Source: Antedon bifida (taxonomy: Eukaryota; Echinodermata; Crinoidea; Comatulida; Antedonidae). Taken from it: a DNA stretch of 64,000 nucleotides. The position numbers and the translations under genes were made by a program. The notes under the pieces are model-generated. The model was not told the DNA's origin. It saw only the letters and a program-made list of their open reading frames with translations, and did no database searches. The stretch is taken from positions 5,691,501-5,755,500 of the forward strand of contig OY727100.1 of NCBI GenBank assembly GCA_963402885.1, in the 5' to 3' direction. Positions 45,719 to 60,256 of the stretch are shown here, piece by piece (positions within the stretch are counted from its first letter, which is position 1; every line of letters starts with the position of its first letter).

Positions 45719-47722
45719 ATTTTGGTTTTAACAAAGTTAATATGATATTTATGACGTAATGATGAATTACGTAATACACGTATAAATAGACTATTATCAA
45801 CTGGTCGGTGTGTACCACTTTATGGCGTAGCGGGTAATGCTCAGGTTTGAGTGCTCTCAGTATTGGGTTCGAACCGCTACGGATATTTTTATTTTATTTA
45901 TTTTTTTTTTAAATTGAAAATAAATATTGTTTTTGAAAGTGAAATATTTTGAGGGTTGTAAATGTCAGGCCTAAACAAGTAGACCTTTTTATAAAATCAG
46001 AAACAAAGTTGCATGGCATTACTTTTCATGGATTGATCATTCATTTCATATAAATAGACTATTATCAGCTCTTCAGTCATGTACTGATTTGTGGCGTAAC
46101 GGGTAATGCTCAGGTTTGAGTGCTCTCAGCATTGGGTTCGAACCTCTACGGATATTTTATTTTTTTATTTATTTTTTTTTTAATTGAAAATAAATATTGT
46201 TTTTGAAAGTGAGATATTTTAAGGGTTGTAATTGTCAGGCCTAAACAAGTGGACCTTTTTGACAATCAGAAACAAAGTTGCATGGCATTATTTTTCCTTA
46301 AATAGACTGCCATAAAGCCTCGAAAAAAAGCCCATGTGCTCCTTCATTTTTAGTACTCATGGGTCGGCTTCTTTTCCACCTGGAGTTATTTTCGAGAGCT
46401 GCTGGGTTCCCGCCCGGAAAATGTTTTATTTACATGATTTGAACAATCTTCTAATGTAAAGATTAACGGCATCAACATTTAACAGTGTGGCGTGTTGACC
46501 GCGAATGACTAACATATTATCTTCCCCATAATACACATGCACAAACTCATTTGCATAACAACCACGACGGCATACCAAACTGTTTAAAATAGAGCTGCAA
46601 GGTCCCCGAAAATGACATCTATTATTTTTTCAAACAACATGCATAAGAATCTTCAGTACCCCACCATGTTTGGGGCTGAGCAAAGACAATTTTGAAAACT
46701 AGAGCTGCATAGATTCCCGCCCGAAAAAATGGCACATGATTTGAAATTATATGAAACAAACTATATAAGACTCACCAGGACAACAGAGCTTGTCCCCGGA
46801 AAGTGCACCTATTCATTGAAATATGAAATTAAATATTAAGTCTCCAGTAGGCCTACTAGCCCACCATATTTAGGGCAGAGCTAATAATGAAAATAGAGCC
46901 CATAATTGCACTTATACTTATTATACTATACATAATCACCTATTTTATTTATGATATTTGTTAAAAATTCATCTATCCAGATGCGACTTCAACATTTTAG
47001 GTGGAGTTTTCTACTTTAAAAACTCGACTTCGTATAAGGCCTAGCCCGGCGGCGGAATTAGTCTAAGCTTCGAAATCGGTATGGAAATCGGCATCTTTGC
47101 AAATGTTCTATATTTGATCTTATTTCACTCTCCATTAACCCCATACAAAAATCATCGGAGACAAACTATCTGTTTAAAACATGTTTATTCTGGGACGGTG
47201 CGGCCATACACACCAACTACTATAAACGTTTATTCGTAACATATTACAATACAATATCTTGCATGAATCGGACATTTCGCTACCAATGTAGGAACATTGA
47301 TTAACAAAATCAAAATTCAACAGTGTGGCGTGTTGACTGCGAATTACTAACAATACCATCTTTCCCATTACACCTGCACAAACTCATTTGCATAACAACG
47401 AACGGCATACCAAACTACGGTGAGACATACATTCTCTTCTAAACACGTAACGAAGATAATTAATTTCTTTTTTTGCATTAAAATTGAGGGCGCTAAACAT
47501 AACATTTACCAGATCAAGTACATGTAGCGAAAGCAAAAAAAAAAGTAAAAAATGTGCTCTCCCTGCCTCAGCACTAAGGCCCTGCCACAGCCTTGGGGTC
47601 GTTTCCACCACATCATCACCAGATGCATTGCTAGTGCCTTCTCAAGATGTGTGGTGGAAAGGGGGACGTATAATTCTGTGAACCCCAAACACAGTGGTCG
47701 CATACCTTTAACTCTATTCCAC

Positions 47723-47795
47723 CGACCAGCGTGGGAATCGAACCCACGACATTCGTGTTGTCAACACGACGCTCAGTCGCCTGAGCCAACTGGTC
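47723..47795 (-). tRNA. tRNA-Val(GAC)-like sequence, unit 3
   Basis: Same sequence as unit 1 over the cloverleaf. Confidence 0.65.
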
Positions 47796-49799
47796 ATTTT
47801 GGTTTTAACAAAGTTAATATGATATTTATGACGTAATGATGAATTACGTAATACACGTATAAATAGACTATTATCAACTGGTCGGTGTGTACCACTTTAT
47901 GGCGTAGCGGGTAATGCTCAGGTTTGAGTGCTCTCAGTATTGGGTTCGAACCTCTACGGATATTTTTATTTTATTTATTTTTTTTTTAAATTGAAAATAA
48001 ATATTGTTTTTGAAAGTGAAATATTTTGAGGGTTGTAAATGTCAGGCCTAAACAAGTAGACCTTTTTATAAAATCAGAAACAAAGTTGCATGGCATTACT
48101 TTTCATGGATTGATCATTCATTTCATATAAATAGACTATTATCAGCTCTTCAGTCATGTACTGATTTGTGGCGTAACGGGTAATGCTCAGGTTTGAGTGC
48201 TCTCAGCATTGGGTTCGAACCTCTACGGATATTTTATTTTTTTATTTATTTTTTTTTTAATTGAAAATAAGTATTGTTTTTGAAAGTGAGATATTTTAAG
48301 GGTTGTAATTGTCAGGCCTAAACAAGTGGACCTTTTTTACAATCAGAAACAAAGTTGCATGGCATTATTTTTCCTTAAATAGACTGCCATAAAGCCTCGA
48401 AAAGAAGCCCATGTGCTCCTTCATTTTTAGTACTCATGGGTCGGCTTCTTTTCCACCTGGAGTTATTTTCGAGAGCTGCTGGGTTCCCGCCCGGAAAATG
48501 TTTTATTTACATGATTTGAACAATCTTCTAATGTAAAGATTAACGGCATCAACATTTAACAGTGTGGCGTGTTGACCGCGAATGACTAACATATTATCTT
48601 CTCCATAATACACATGCACAAACTCATTTGCATAACAACCACGACGGCATACCAAACTGTTTAAAATAGAGCTGCAAGGTCCCCGAAAATGACATCTATT
48701 ATTTTTTCAAACAACATGCATAAGAATCTTCAGTACCCCACCATGTTTGGGGCTGAGCAAAGACAATTTTGAAAACTAGAGCTGCATAGATTCCCGCCCG
48801 AAAAAATGGCACATGATTTGAAATTATATGAAACAAACTATATAAGACTCACCAGGACAACAGAGCTTGTCCCCGGAAAGTGCACCTATTCATTGAAATA
48901 TGAAATTAAATATTAAGTCTCCAGTAGGCCTACTAGCCCACCATATTTAGGGCAGAGCTAATAATGAAAATAGAGCCCATAATTGCACTTATACTTATTA
49001 TACTATACATAATCACCTATTTTATTTATGATATTTGTTAAAAATTCATCTATCCAGATGCGACTTCAACATTTTAGGTGGAGTTTTCTACTTTAAAAAC
49101 TCGACTTCGTATAAGGCCTAGCCCGGCGGCGGAATTAGTCTAAGCTTCGAAATCGGTATGGAAATCGGCATCTTTGCAAATGTTCTATATTTGATCTTAT
49201 TTCACTCTCCATTAACCCCATACAAAAATCATCGGAGACAAACTATCTGTTTAAAACATGTTTATTCTGGGACGGTGCGGCCATACACACCAACTACTAT
49301 AAACGTTTATTCGTAACATATTACAATACAATATCTTGCATGAATCGGACATTTCGCTACCAATGTAGGAACATTGATTAACAAAATCAAAATTCAACAG
49401 TGTGGCGTGTTGACTGCGAATTACTAACAATACCATCTTTCCCATTACACCTGCACAAACTCATTTGCATAACAACGAACGGCATACCAAACTACGGTGA
49501 GACATACATTCTCTTCTAAACACGTAACGAAGATAATTAATTTCTTTTTTTGCATTAAAATTGAGGGCGCTAAACATAAAATTTACCAGATCAAGTACAT
49601 GTAGCGAAAGCAAAAAAAAAAGTAAAAAATGTGCTCTCCCTGCCTCAGCACTAAGGCCCTGCCACAGCCTTGGGGTCGTTTCCACCACATCATCACCAGA
49701 TGCATTGCTAGTGCCTTCTCAAGATGTGTAGTGGAAAGGGGGACGTATAATTCTGTGAACCCCAAACACAGTGGTCGCATACCTTTAACTCTATTCCAC

Positions 49800-49872
49800 C
49801 GACCAGCGTGGGAATCGAACCCACGACATTCGTGTTGTCAACACGACGCTCAGTCGCCTGAGCCAACTGGTC
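49800..49872 (-). tRNA. tRNA-Val(GAC)-like sequence, unit 4
   Basis: Same cloverleaf; this unit has a private change (GTGTAGTGG) in the 3' flank near 49730. Confidence 0.65.
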
Positions 49873-51875
49873 ATTTTGGTTTTAACAAAGTTAATATGAT
49901 ATTTATGACGTAATGATGAATTACGTAATACACGTATAAATAGACTATTATCAACTGGTCGGTGTGTACCACTTTATGGCGTAGCGGGTAATGCTCAGGT
50001 TTGAGTGCTCTCAGTATTGGGTTCGAACCTCTACGGATATTTTTATTTTATTTATTTTTTTTTTAAATTGAAAATAAATATTGTTTTTGAAAGTGAAATA
50101 TTTTGAGGGTTGTAAATGTCAGGCCTAAACAAGTAGACCTTTTAATAAAATCAGAAACAAAGTTGCATGGCATTACTTTTCATGGATTGATCATTCATTT
50201 CACATAAATAGACTATTATCAGCTCTTCAGTCATGTACTGATTTGTGGCGTAACGGGTAATGCTCAGGTTTGAGTGCTCTCAGCATTGGGTTCGAACCTC
50301 TACGGATATTTTATTTTTTTATTTATTTTTTTTTTAATTGAAAATAAATATTGTTTTTGAAAGTGAGATATTTTAAGGGTTGTAATTGTCAGGCCTAAAC
50401 AAGTGGACCTTTTTTACAATCAGAAACAAAGTTGCATGGCATTATTTTTCCTTAAATAGACTGCCATAAAGCCTCGAAAAGAAGCCCATGTGCTCCTTCA
50501 TTTTTAGTACTCATGGGTCGGCTTCTTTTCCACCTGGAGTTATTTTCGAGAGCTGCTGGGTTCCCGCCCGGAAAATGTTTTATTTACATGATTTGAACAA
50601 TCTTCTAATGTAAAGATTAACGGCATCAAAATTTAACAGTGTGGCGTGTTGACCGCGAATGACTAACATATTATCTTCCCCATAATACACATGCACAAAC
50701 TCATTTGCATAACAACCACGACGGCATACCAAACTGTTTAAATAGAGCTGCAAGGTCCCCGAAAATGACATCTATTATTTTTTCAAACAACATGCATAAG
50801 AATCTTCAGTACCCCACCATGTTTGGGGCTGAGCAAAGACAATTTTGAAAACTAGAGCTGCATAGATTCCCGCCCGAAAAAATGGCACATGATTTGAAAT
50901 TATATGAAACAAACTATATAAGACTCACCAGGACAACAGAGCTTGTCCCCGGAAAGTGCACCTATTCATTGAAATATGAAATTAAATATTAAGTCTCCAG
51001 TAGGCCTACTAGCCCACCATATTTAGGGCAGAGCTAATAATGAAAATAGAGCCCATAATTGCACTTATACTTATTATACTATACATAATCACCTATTTTA
51101 TTTATGATATTTGTTAAAAATTCATCTATCCAGATGCGACTTCAACATTTTAGGTGGAGTTTTCTACTTTAAAAACTCGACTTCGTATAAGGCCTAGCCC
51201 GGCGGCGGAATTAGTCTAAGCTTCGAAATCGGTATGGAAATCGGCATCTTTGCAAATGTTCTATATTTGATTTTATTTCACTCTCCATTAACCCCATACA
51301 AAAATCATCGGAGACAAACTATCTGTTTAAAACATGTTTATTCTGGGACGGTGCGGCCATACACACCAACTACTATAAACGTTTATTCGTAACATATTAC
51401 AATACAATATCTTGCATGAATCGGACATTTCGCTACCAATGTAGGAACATTGATTAACAAAATCAAAATTCAACAGTGTGGCGTGTTGACTGCGAATTAC
51501 TAACAATACCATCTTTCCCATTACACCTGCACAAACTCATTTGCATAACAACGAACGGCATACCAAACTACGGTGAGACATACATTCTCTTCTAAACACG
51601 TAACGAAGATAATTAATTTCTTTTTTTGCATTAAAATTGAGGGCGCTAAACATAACATTTACCAGATCAAGTACATGTAGCGAAAGCAAAAAAAAAAGTA
51701 AAAAATGTGCTCTCCCTGCCTCAGCACTAAGGCCCTGCCACAGCCTTGGGGTCGTTTCCACCACATCATCACCAGATGCATTGCTAGTGCCTTCTCAAGA
51801 TGTGTGGTGGAAAGGGGGACGTATAATTCTGTGAACCCCAAACACAGTGGTCGCATACCTTTAACTCTATTCCAC

Positions 51876-51948
51876 CGACCAGCGTGGGAATCGAACCCAC
51901 GACATTCGTGTTGTCAACACGACGCTCAGTCGCCTGAGCCAACTGGTC
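51876..51948 (-). tRNA. tRNA-Val(GAC)-like sequence, unit 5
   Basis: Same cloverleaf; the unit is 2076 bp because one A is missing near 50741. Confidence 0.65.
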
Positions 51949-53952
51949 ATTTTGGTTTTAACAAAGTTAATATGATATTTATGACGTAATGATGAATTAC
52001 GTAATACACGTATAAATAGACTATTATCAACTGGTCGGTGTGTACCACTTTATGGCGTAGCGGGTAATGCTCAGGTTTGAGTGCTCTCAGTATTGGGTTC
52101 GAACCTCTACGGATATTTTTATTTTATTTATTTTTTTTTTAAATTGAAAATAAATATTGTTTTTGAAAGTGAAATATTTTGAGGGTTGTAAATGTCAGGC
52201 CTAAACAAGTAGACCTTTTTATAAAATCAGAAACAAAGTTGCATGGCATTACTTTTCATGGATTGATCATTCATTTCATATAAATAGACTATTATCAGCT
52301 CTTCAGTCATGTACTGATTTGTGGCGTAACGGGTAATGCTCAGGTTTGAGTGCTCTCAGCATTGGGTTCGAACCTCTACGGATATTTTATTTTTTTATTT
52401 ATTTTTTTTTTAATTGAAAATAAGTATTGTTTTTGAAAGTGAGATATTTTAAGGGTTGTAATTGTCAGGCCTAAACAAGTGGACCTTTTTTACAATCAGA
52501 AACAAAGTTGCATGGCATTATTTTTCCTTAAATAGACTGCCATAAAGCCTCGAAAAAAAGCCCATGTGCTCCTTCATTTTTAGTACTCATGGGTCGGCTT
52601 CTTTTCCACCTGGAGTTATTTTCGAGAGCTGCTGGGTTCCCGCCCGGAAAATGTTTTATTTACATGATTTGAACAATCTTCTAATGTAAAGATTAACGGC
52701 ATCAAAATTTAACAGTGTGGCGTGTTGACCGCGAATGACTAACATATTATCTTCCCCATAATACACATGCACAAACTCATTTGCATGACAACCACGACGG
52801 CATACCAAACTGTTTAAAATAGAGCTGCAAGGTCCCCGAAAATGACATCTATTATTTTTTCAAACAACATGCATAAGAATCTTCAGTACCCCACCATGTT
52901 TGGGGCTGAGCAAAGACAATTTTGAAAACTAGAGCTGCATAGATTCCCGCCCGAAAAAATGGCACATGATTTGAAATTATATGAAACAAACTATATAAGA
53001 CTCACCAGGACAACAGAGCTTGTCCCCGGAAAGTGCACCTATTCATTGAAATATGAAATTAAATATTAAGTCTCCAGTAGGCCTACTAGCCCACCATATT
53101 TAGGGCAGAGCTAATAATGAAAATAGAGCCCATAATTGCACTTATACTTATTATACTATACATAATCACCTATTTTATTTATGATATTTGTTAAAAATTC
53201 ATCTATCCAGATGCGACTTCAACATTTTAGGTGGAGTTTTCTACTTTAAAAACTCGACTTCGTATAAGGCCTAGCCCGGCGGCGGAATTAGTCTAAGCTT
53301 CGAAATCGGTATGGAAATCGGCATCTTTGCAAATGTTCTATATTTGATCTTATTTCACTCTCCATTAACCCCATACAAAAATCATCGGAGACAAACTATC
53401 TGTTTAAAACATGTTTATTCTGGGACGGTGCGGCCATACACACCAACTACTATAAACGTTTATTCGTAACATATTACAATACAATATCTTGCATGAATCG
53501 GACATTTCGCTACCAATGTAGGAACATTGATTAACAAAATCAAAATTCAACAGTGTGGCGTGTTGACTGCGAATTACTAACAATACCATCTTTCCCATTA
53601 CACCTGCACAAACTCATTTGCATAACAACGAACGGCATACCAAACTACGGTGAGACATACATTCTCTTCTAAACACGTAACGAAGATAATTAATTTCTTT
53701 TTTTGCATTAAAATTGAGGGCGCTAAACATAACATTTACCAGATCAAGTACATGTAGCGAAAGCAAAAAAAAAAGTAAAAAATGTGCTCTCCCTGCCTCA
53801 GCACTAAGGCCCTGCCACAGCCTTGGGGTCGTTTCCACCACATCATCACCAGATGCATTGCTAGTGCCTTCTCAAGATGTGTGGTGGAAAGGGGGACGTA
53901 TAATTCTGTGAACCCCAAACACAGTGGTCGCATACCTTTAACTCTATTCCAC

Positions 53953-54025
53953 CGACCAGCGTGGGAATCGAACCCACGACATTCGTGTTGTCAACACGAC
54001 GCTCAGTCGCCTGAGCCAACTGGTC
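53953..54025 (-). tRNA. tRNA-Val(GAC)-like sequence, unit 6
   Basis: Same cloverleaf; first member of a dimer with unit 7. Confidence 0.65.
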
Positions 54026-56029
54026 ATTTTGGTTTTAACAAAGTTAATATGATATTTATGACGTAATGATGAATTACGTAATACACGTATAAATAGACTA
54101 TTATCAACTGGTCGGTGTGTACCACTTTATGGCGTAGCGGGTAATGCTCAGGTTTGAGTGCTCTCAGTATTGGGTTCGAACCTCTACGGATATTTTTATT
54201 TTATTTATTTTTTTTTTAAATTGAAAATAAATATTGTTTTTGAAAGTGAAATATTTTGAGGGTTGTAAATGTCAGGCCTAAACAAGTAGACCTTTTTATA
54301 AAATCAGAAACAAAGTAGCATGGCATTACTTTTCATGGATTGATCATTCATTTCATATAAATAGACTATTATCAGCTCTTCAGTCATGTACTGATTTGTG
54401 GCGTAACGGGTAATGCTCAGGTTTGAGTGCTCTCAGCATTGGGTTCGAACCTCTACGGATATTTTATTTTTTTATTTATTTTTTTTTTAATTGAAAATAA
54501 ATATTGTTTTTGAAAGTGAGATATTTTAAGGGTTGTAATTGTCAGGCCTAAACAAGTGGACCTTTTTTACAATCAGAAACAAAGTTGCATGGCATTATTT
54601 TTCCTTAAATAGACTGCCATAAAGCCTCGAAAAGAAGCCCATGTGCTCCTTCATTTTTAGTACTCATGGGTCGGCTTCTTTTCCACCTGGAGTTATTTTC
54701 GAGAGCTGCTGGGTTCCCGCCCGGAAAATGTTTTATTTACATGATTTGAACAATCTTCTAATGTAAAGATTAACGGCATCAAAATTTAACAGTGTGGCGT
54801 GTTGACCGCGAATGACTAACATATTATCTTCCCCATAATACACATGCACAAACTCATTTGCATAACAACCACGACGGCATACCAAACTGTTTAAAATAGA
54901 GCTCCAAGGTCCCCGAAAATGACATCTATTATTTTTTCAAACAACATGCATAAGAATCTTCAGTACCCCACCATGTTTGGGGCTGAGCAAAGACAATTTT
55001 GAAAACTAGAGCTGCATAGATTCCCGCCCGAAAAAATGGCACATGATTTGAAATTATATGAAACAAACTATATAAGACTCACCAGGACAACAGAGCTTGT
55101 CCCCGGAAAGTGCACCTATTCATTGAAATATGAAATTAAATATTAAGTCTCCAGTAGGCCTACTAGCCCACCATATTTAGGGCAGAGCTAATAATGAAAA
55201 TAGAGCCCATAATTGCACTTATACTTATTATACTATACATAATCACCTATTTTATTTATGATATTTGTTAAAAATTCATCTATCCAGATGCGACTTCAAC
55301 ATTTTAGGTGGAGTTTTCTACTTTAAAAACTCGACTTCGTATAAGGCCTAGCCCGGCGGCGGAATTAGTCTAAGCTTCGAAATCGGTATGGAAATCGGCA
55401 TCTTTGCAAATGTTCTATATTTGATCTTATTTCACTCTCCATTAACCCCATACAAAAATCATCGGAGACAAACTATCTGTTTAAAACATGTTTATTCTGG
55501 GACGGTGCGGCCATACACACCAACTACTATAAACGTTTATTCGTAACATATTACAATACAATATCTTGCATGAATCGGACATTTCGCTACCAATGTAGGA
55601 ACATTGATTAACAAAATCAAAATTCAACAGTGTGGCGTGTTGACTGCGAATTACTAACAATACCATCTTTCCCATTACACCTGCACAAACTCATTTGCAT
55701 AACAACGAACGGCATACCAAACTACGGTGAGACATACATTCTCTTCTAAACACGTAACGAAGATAATTAATTTCTTTTTTTGCATTAAAATTGAGGGCGC
55801 TAAACATAACATTTACCAGATCAAGTACATGTAGCGAAAGCAAAAAAAAAAGTAAAAAATGTGCTCTCCCTGCCTCAGCACTAAGGCCCTGCCACAGCCT
55901 TGGGGTCGTTTCCACCACATCATCACCAGATGCATTGCTAGTGCCTTCTCAAGATGTGTGGTGGAAAGGGGGACGTATAATTCTGTGAACCCCAAACACA
56001 GTGGTCGCATACCTTTAACTCTATTCCAC

Positions 56030-56102
56030 CGACCAGCGTGGGAATCGAACCCACGACATTCGTGTTGTCAACACGACGCTCAGTCGCCTGAGCCAACTGG
56101 TC
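56030..56102 (-). tRNA. tRNA-Val(GAC)-like sequence, unit 7
   Basis: Same cloverleaf; second member of the dimer 6+7. Confidence 0.65.
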
Positions 56103-58106
56103 ATTTTGGTTTTAACAAAGTTAATATGATATTTATGACGTAATGATGAATTACGTAATACACGTATAAATAGACTATTATCAACTGGTCGGTGTGTACC
56201 ACTTTATGGCGTAGCGGGTAATGCTCAGGTTTGAGTGCTCTCAGTATTGGGTTCGAACCTCTACGGATATTTTTATTTTATTTATTTTTTTTTTAAATTG
56301 AAAATAAATATTGTTTTTGAAAGTGAAATATTTTGAGGGTTGTAAATGTCAGGCCTAAACAAGTAGACCTTTTTATAAAATCAGAAACAAAGTTGCATGG
56401 CATTACTTTTCATGGATTGATCATTCATTTCATATAAATAGACTATTATCAGCTCTTCAGTCATGTACTGATTTGTGGCGTAACGGGTAATGCTCAGGTT
56501 TGAGTGCTCTCAGCATTGGGTTCGAACCTCTACGGATATTTTATTTTTTTATTTATTTTTTTTTTAATTGAAAATAAGTATTGTTTTTGAAAGTGAGATA
56601 TTTTAAGGGTTGTAATTGTCAGGCCTAAACAAGTGGACCTTTTTTACAATCAGAAACAAAGTTGCATGGCATTATTTTTCCTTAAATAGACTGCCATAAA
56701 GCCTCGAAAAAAAGCCCATGTGCTCCTTCATTTTTAGTACTCATGGGTCGGCTTCTTTTCCACCTGGAGTTATTTTCGAGAGCTGCTGGGTTCCCGCCCG
56801 GAAAATGTTTTATTTACATGATTTGAACAATCTTCTAATGTAAAGATTAACGGCATCAAAATTTAACAGTGTGGCGTGTTGACCGCGAATGACTAACATA
56901 TTATCTTCCCCATAATACACATGCACAAACTCATTTGCATAACAACCACGACGGCATACCAAACTGTTTAAAATAGAGCTGCAAGGTCCCCGAAAATGAC
57001 ATCTATTATTTTTTCAAACAACATGCATAAGAATCTTCAGTACCCCACCATGTTTGGGGCTGAGCAAAGACAATTTTGAAAACTAGAGCTGCATAGATTC
57101 CCGCCCGAAAAAATGGCACATGATTTGAAATTATATGAAACAAACTATATAAGACTCACCAGGACAACAGAGCTTGTCCCCGGAAAGTGCACCTATTCAT
57201 TGAAATATGAAATTAAATATTAAGTCTCCAGTAGGCCTACTAGCCCACCATATTTAGGGCAGAGCTAATAATGAAAATAGAGCCCATAATTGCACTTATA
57301 CTTATTATACTATACATAATCACCTATTTTATTTATGATATTTGTTAAAAATTCATCTATCCAGATGCGACTTCAACATTTTAGGTGGAGTTTTCTACTT
57401 TAAAAACTCGACTTCGTATAAGGCCTAGCCCGGCGGCGGAATTAGTCTAAGCTTCGAAATCGGTATGGAAATCGGCATCTTTGCAAATGTTCTATATTTG
57501 ATCTTATTTCACTCTCCATTAACCCCATACAAAAATCATCGGAGACAAACTATCTGTTTAAAACATGTTTATTCTGGGACGGTGCGGCCATACACACCAA
57601 CTACTATAAACGTTTATTCGTAACATATTACAATACAATATCTTGCATGAATCGGACATTTCGCTACCAATGTAGGAACATTGATTAACAAAATCAAAAT
57701 TCAACAGTGTGGCGTGTTGACTGCGAATTACTAACAATACCATCTTTCCCATTACACCTGCACAAACTCATTTGCATAACAACGAACGGCATACCAAACT
57801 ACGGTGAGACATACATTCTCTTCTAAACACGTAACGAAGATAATTAATTTCTTTTTTTGCATTAAAATTGAGGGCGCTAAACATAACATTTACCAGATCA
57901 AGTACATGTAGCGAAAGCAAAAAAAAAAGTAAAAAATGTGCTCTCCCTGCCTCAGCACTAAGGCCCTGCCACAGCCTTGGGGTCGTTTCCACCACATCAT
58001 CACCAGATGCATTGCTAGTGCCTTCTCAAGATGTGTGGTGGAAAGGGGGACGTATAATTCTGTGAACCCCAAACACAGTGGTCGCATACCTTTAACTCTA
58101 TTCCAC

Positions 58107-58179
58107 CGACCAGCGTGGGAATCGAACCCACGACATTCGTGTTGTCAACACGACGCTCAGTCGCCTGAGCCAACTGGTC
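58107..58179 (-). tRNA. tRNA-Val(GAC)-like sequence, unit 8
   Basis: Same cloverleaf; first member of the dimer 8+9. Confidence 0.65.
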
Positions 58180-60183
58180 ATTTTGGTTTTAACAAAGTTA
58201 ATATGATATTTATGACGTAATGATGAATTACGTAATACACGTATAAATAGACTATTATCAACTGGTCGGTGTGTACCACTTTATGGCGTAGCGGGTAATG
58301 CTCAGGTTTGAGTGCTCTCAGTATTGGGTTCGAACCTCTACGGATATTTTTATTTTATTTATTTTTTTTTTAAATTGAAAATAAATATTGTTTTTGAAAG
58401 TGAAATATTTTGAGGGTTGTAAATGTCAGGCCTAAACAAGTAGACCTTTTTATAAAATCAGAAACAAAGTAGCATGGCATTACTTTTCATGGATTGATCA
58501 TTCATTTCATATAAATAGACTATTATCAGCTCTTCAGTCATGTACTGATTTGTGGCGTAACGGGTAATGCTCAGGTTTGAGTGCTCTCAGCATTGGGTTC
58601 GAACCTCTACGGATATTTTATTTTTTTATTTATTTTTTTTTTAATTGAAAATAAATATTGTTTTTGAAAGTGAGATATTTTAAGGGTTGTAATTGTCAGG
58701 CCTAAACAAGTGGACCTTTTTTACAATCAGAAACAAAGTTGCATGGCATTATTTTTCCTTAAATAGACTGCCATAAAGCCTCGAAAAGAAGCCCATGTGC
58801 TCCTTCATTTTTAGTACTCATGGGTCGGCTTCTTTTCCACCTGGAGTTATTTTCGAGAGCTGCTGGGTTCCCGCCCGGAAAATGTTTTATTTACATGATT
58901 TGAACAATCTTCTAATGTAAAGATTAACGGCATCAAAATTTAACAGTGTGGCGTGTTGACCGCGAATGACTAACATATTATCTTCCCCATAATACACATG
59001 CACAAACTCATTTGCATAACAACCACGACGGCATACCAAACTGTTTAAAATAGAGCTCCAAGGTCCCCGAAAATGACATCTATTATTTTTTCAAACAACA
59101 TGCATAAGAATCTTCAGTACCCCACCATGTTTGGGGCTGAGCAAAGACAATTTTGAAAACTAGAGCTGCATAGATTCCCGCCCGAAAAAATGGCACATGA
59201 TTTGAAATTATATGAAACAAACTATATAAGACTCACCAGGACAACAGAGCTTGTCCCCGGAAAGTGCACCTATTCATTGAAATATGAAATTAAATATTAA
59301 GTCTCCAGTAGGCCTACTAGCCCACCATATTTAGGGCAGAGCTAATAATGAAAATAGAGCCCATAATTGCACTTATACTTATTATACTATACATAATCAC
59401 CTATTTTATTTATGATATTTGTTAAAAATTCATCTATCCAGATGCGACTTCAACATTTTAGGTGGAGTTTTCTACTTTAAAAACTCGACTTCGTATAAGG
59501 CCTAGCCCGGCGGCGGAATTAGTCTAAGCTTCGAAATCGGTATGGAAATCGGCATCTTTGCAAATGTTCTATATTTGATCTTATTTCACTCTCCATTAAC
59601 CCCATACAAAAATCATCGGAGACAAACTATCTGTTTAAAACATGTTTATTCTGGGACGGTGCGGCCATACACACCAACTACTATAAACGTTTATTCGTAA
59701 CATATTACAATACAATATCTTGCATGAATCGGACATTTCGCTACCAATGTAGGAACATTGATTAACAAAATCAAAATTCAACAGTGTGGCGTGTTGACTG
59801 CGAATTACTAACAATACCATCTTTCCCATTACACCTGCACAAACTCATTTGCATAACAACGAACGGCATACCAAACTACGGTGAGACATACATTCTCTTC
59901 TAAACACGTAACGAAGATAATTAATTTCTTTTTTTGCATTAAAATTGAGGGCGCTAAACATAACATTTACCAGATCAAGTACATGTAGCGAAAGCAAAAA
60001 AAAAAGTAAAAAATGTGCTCTCCCTGCCTCAGCACTAAGGCCCTGCCACAGCCTTGGGGTCGTTTCCACCACATCATCACCAGATGCATTGCTAGTGCCT
60101 TCTCAAGATGTGTGGTGGAAAGGGGGACGTATAATTCTGTGAACCCCAAACACAGTGGTCGCATACCTTTAACTCTATTCCAC

Positions 60184-60256
60184 CGACCAGCGTGGGAATC
60201 GAACCCACGACATTCGTGTTGTCAACACGACGCTCAGTCGCCTGAGCCAACTGGTC
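60184..60256 (-). tRNA. tRNA-Val(GAC)-like sequence, unit 9
   Basis: Last copy in the array; the partial unit 10 ends before this module. Confidence 0.65.
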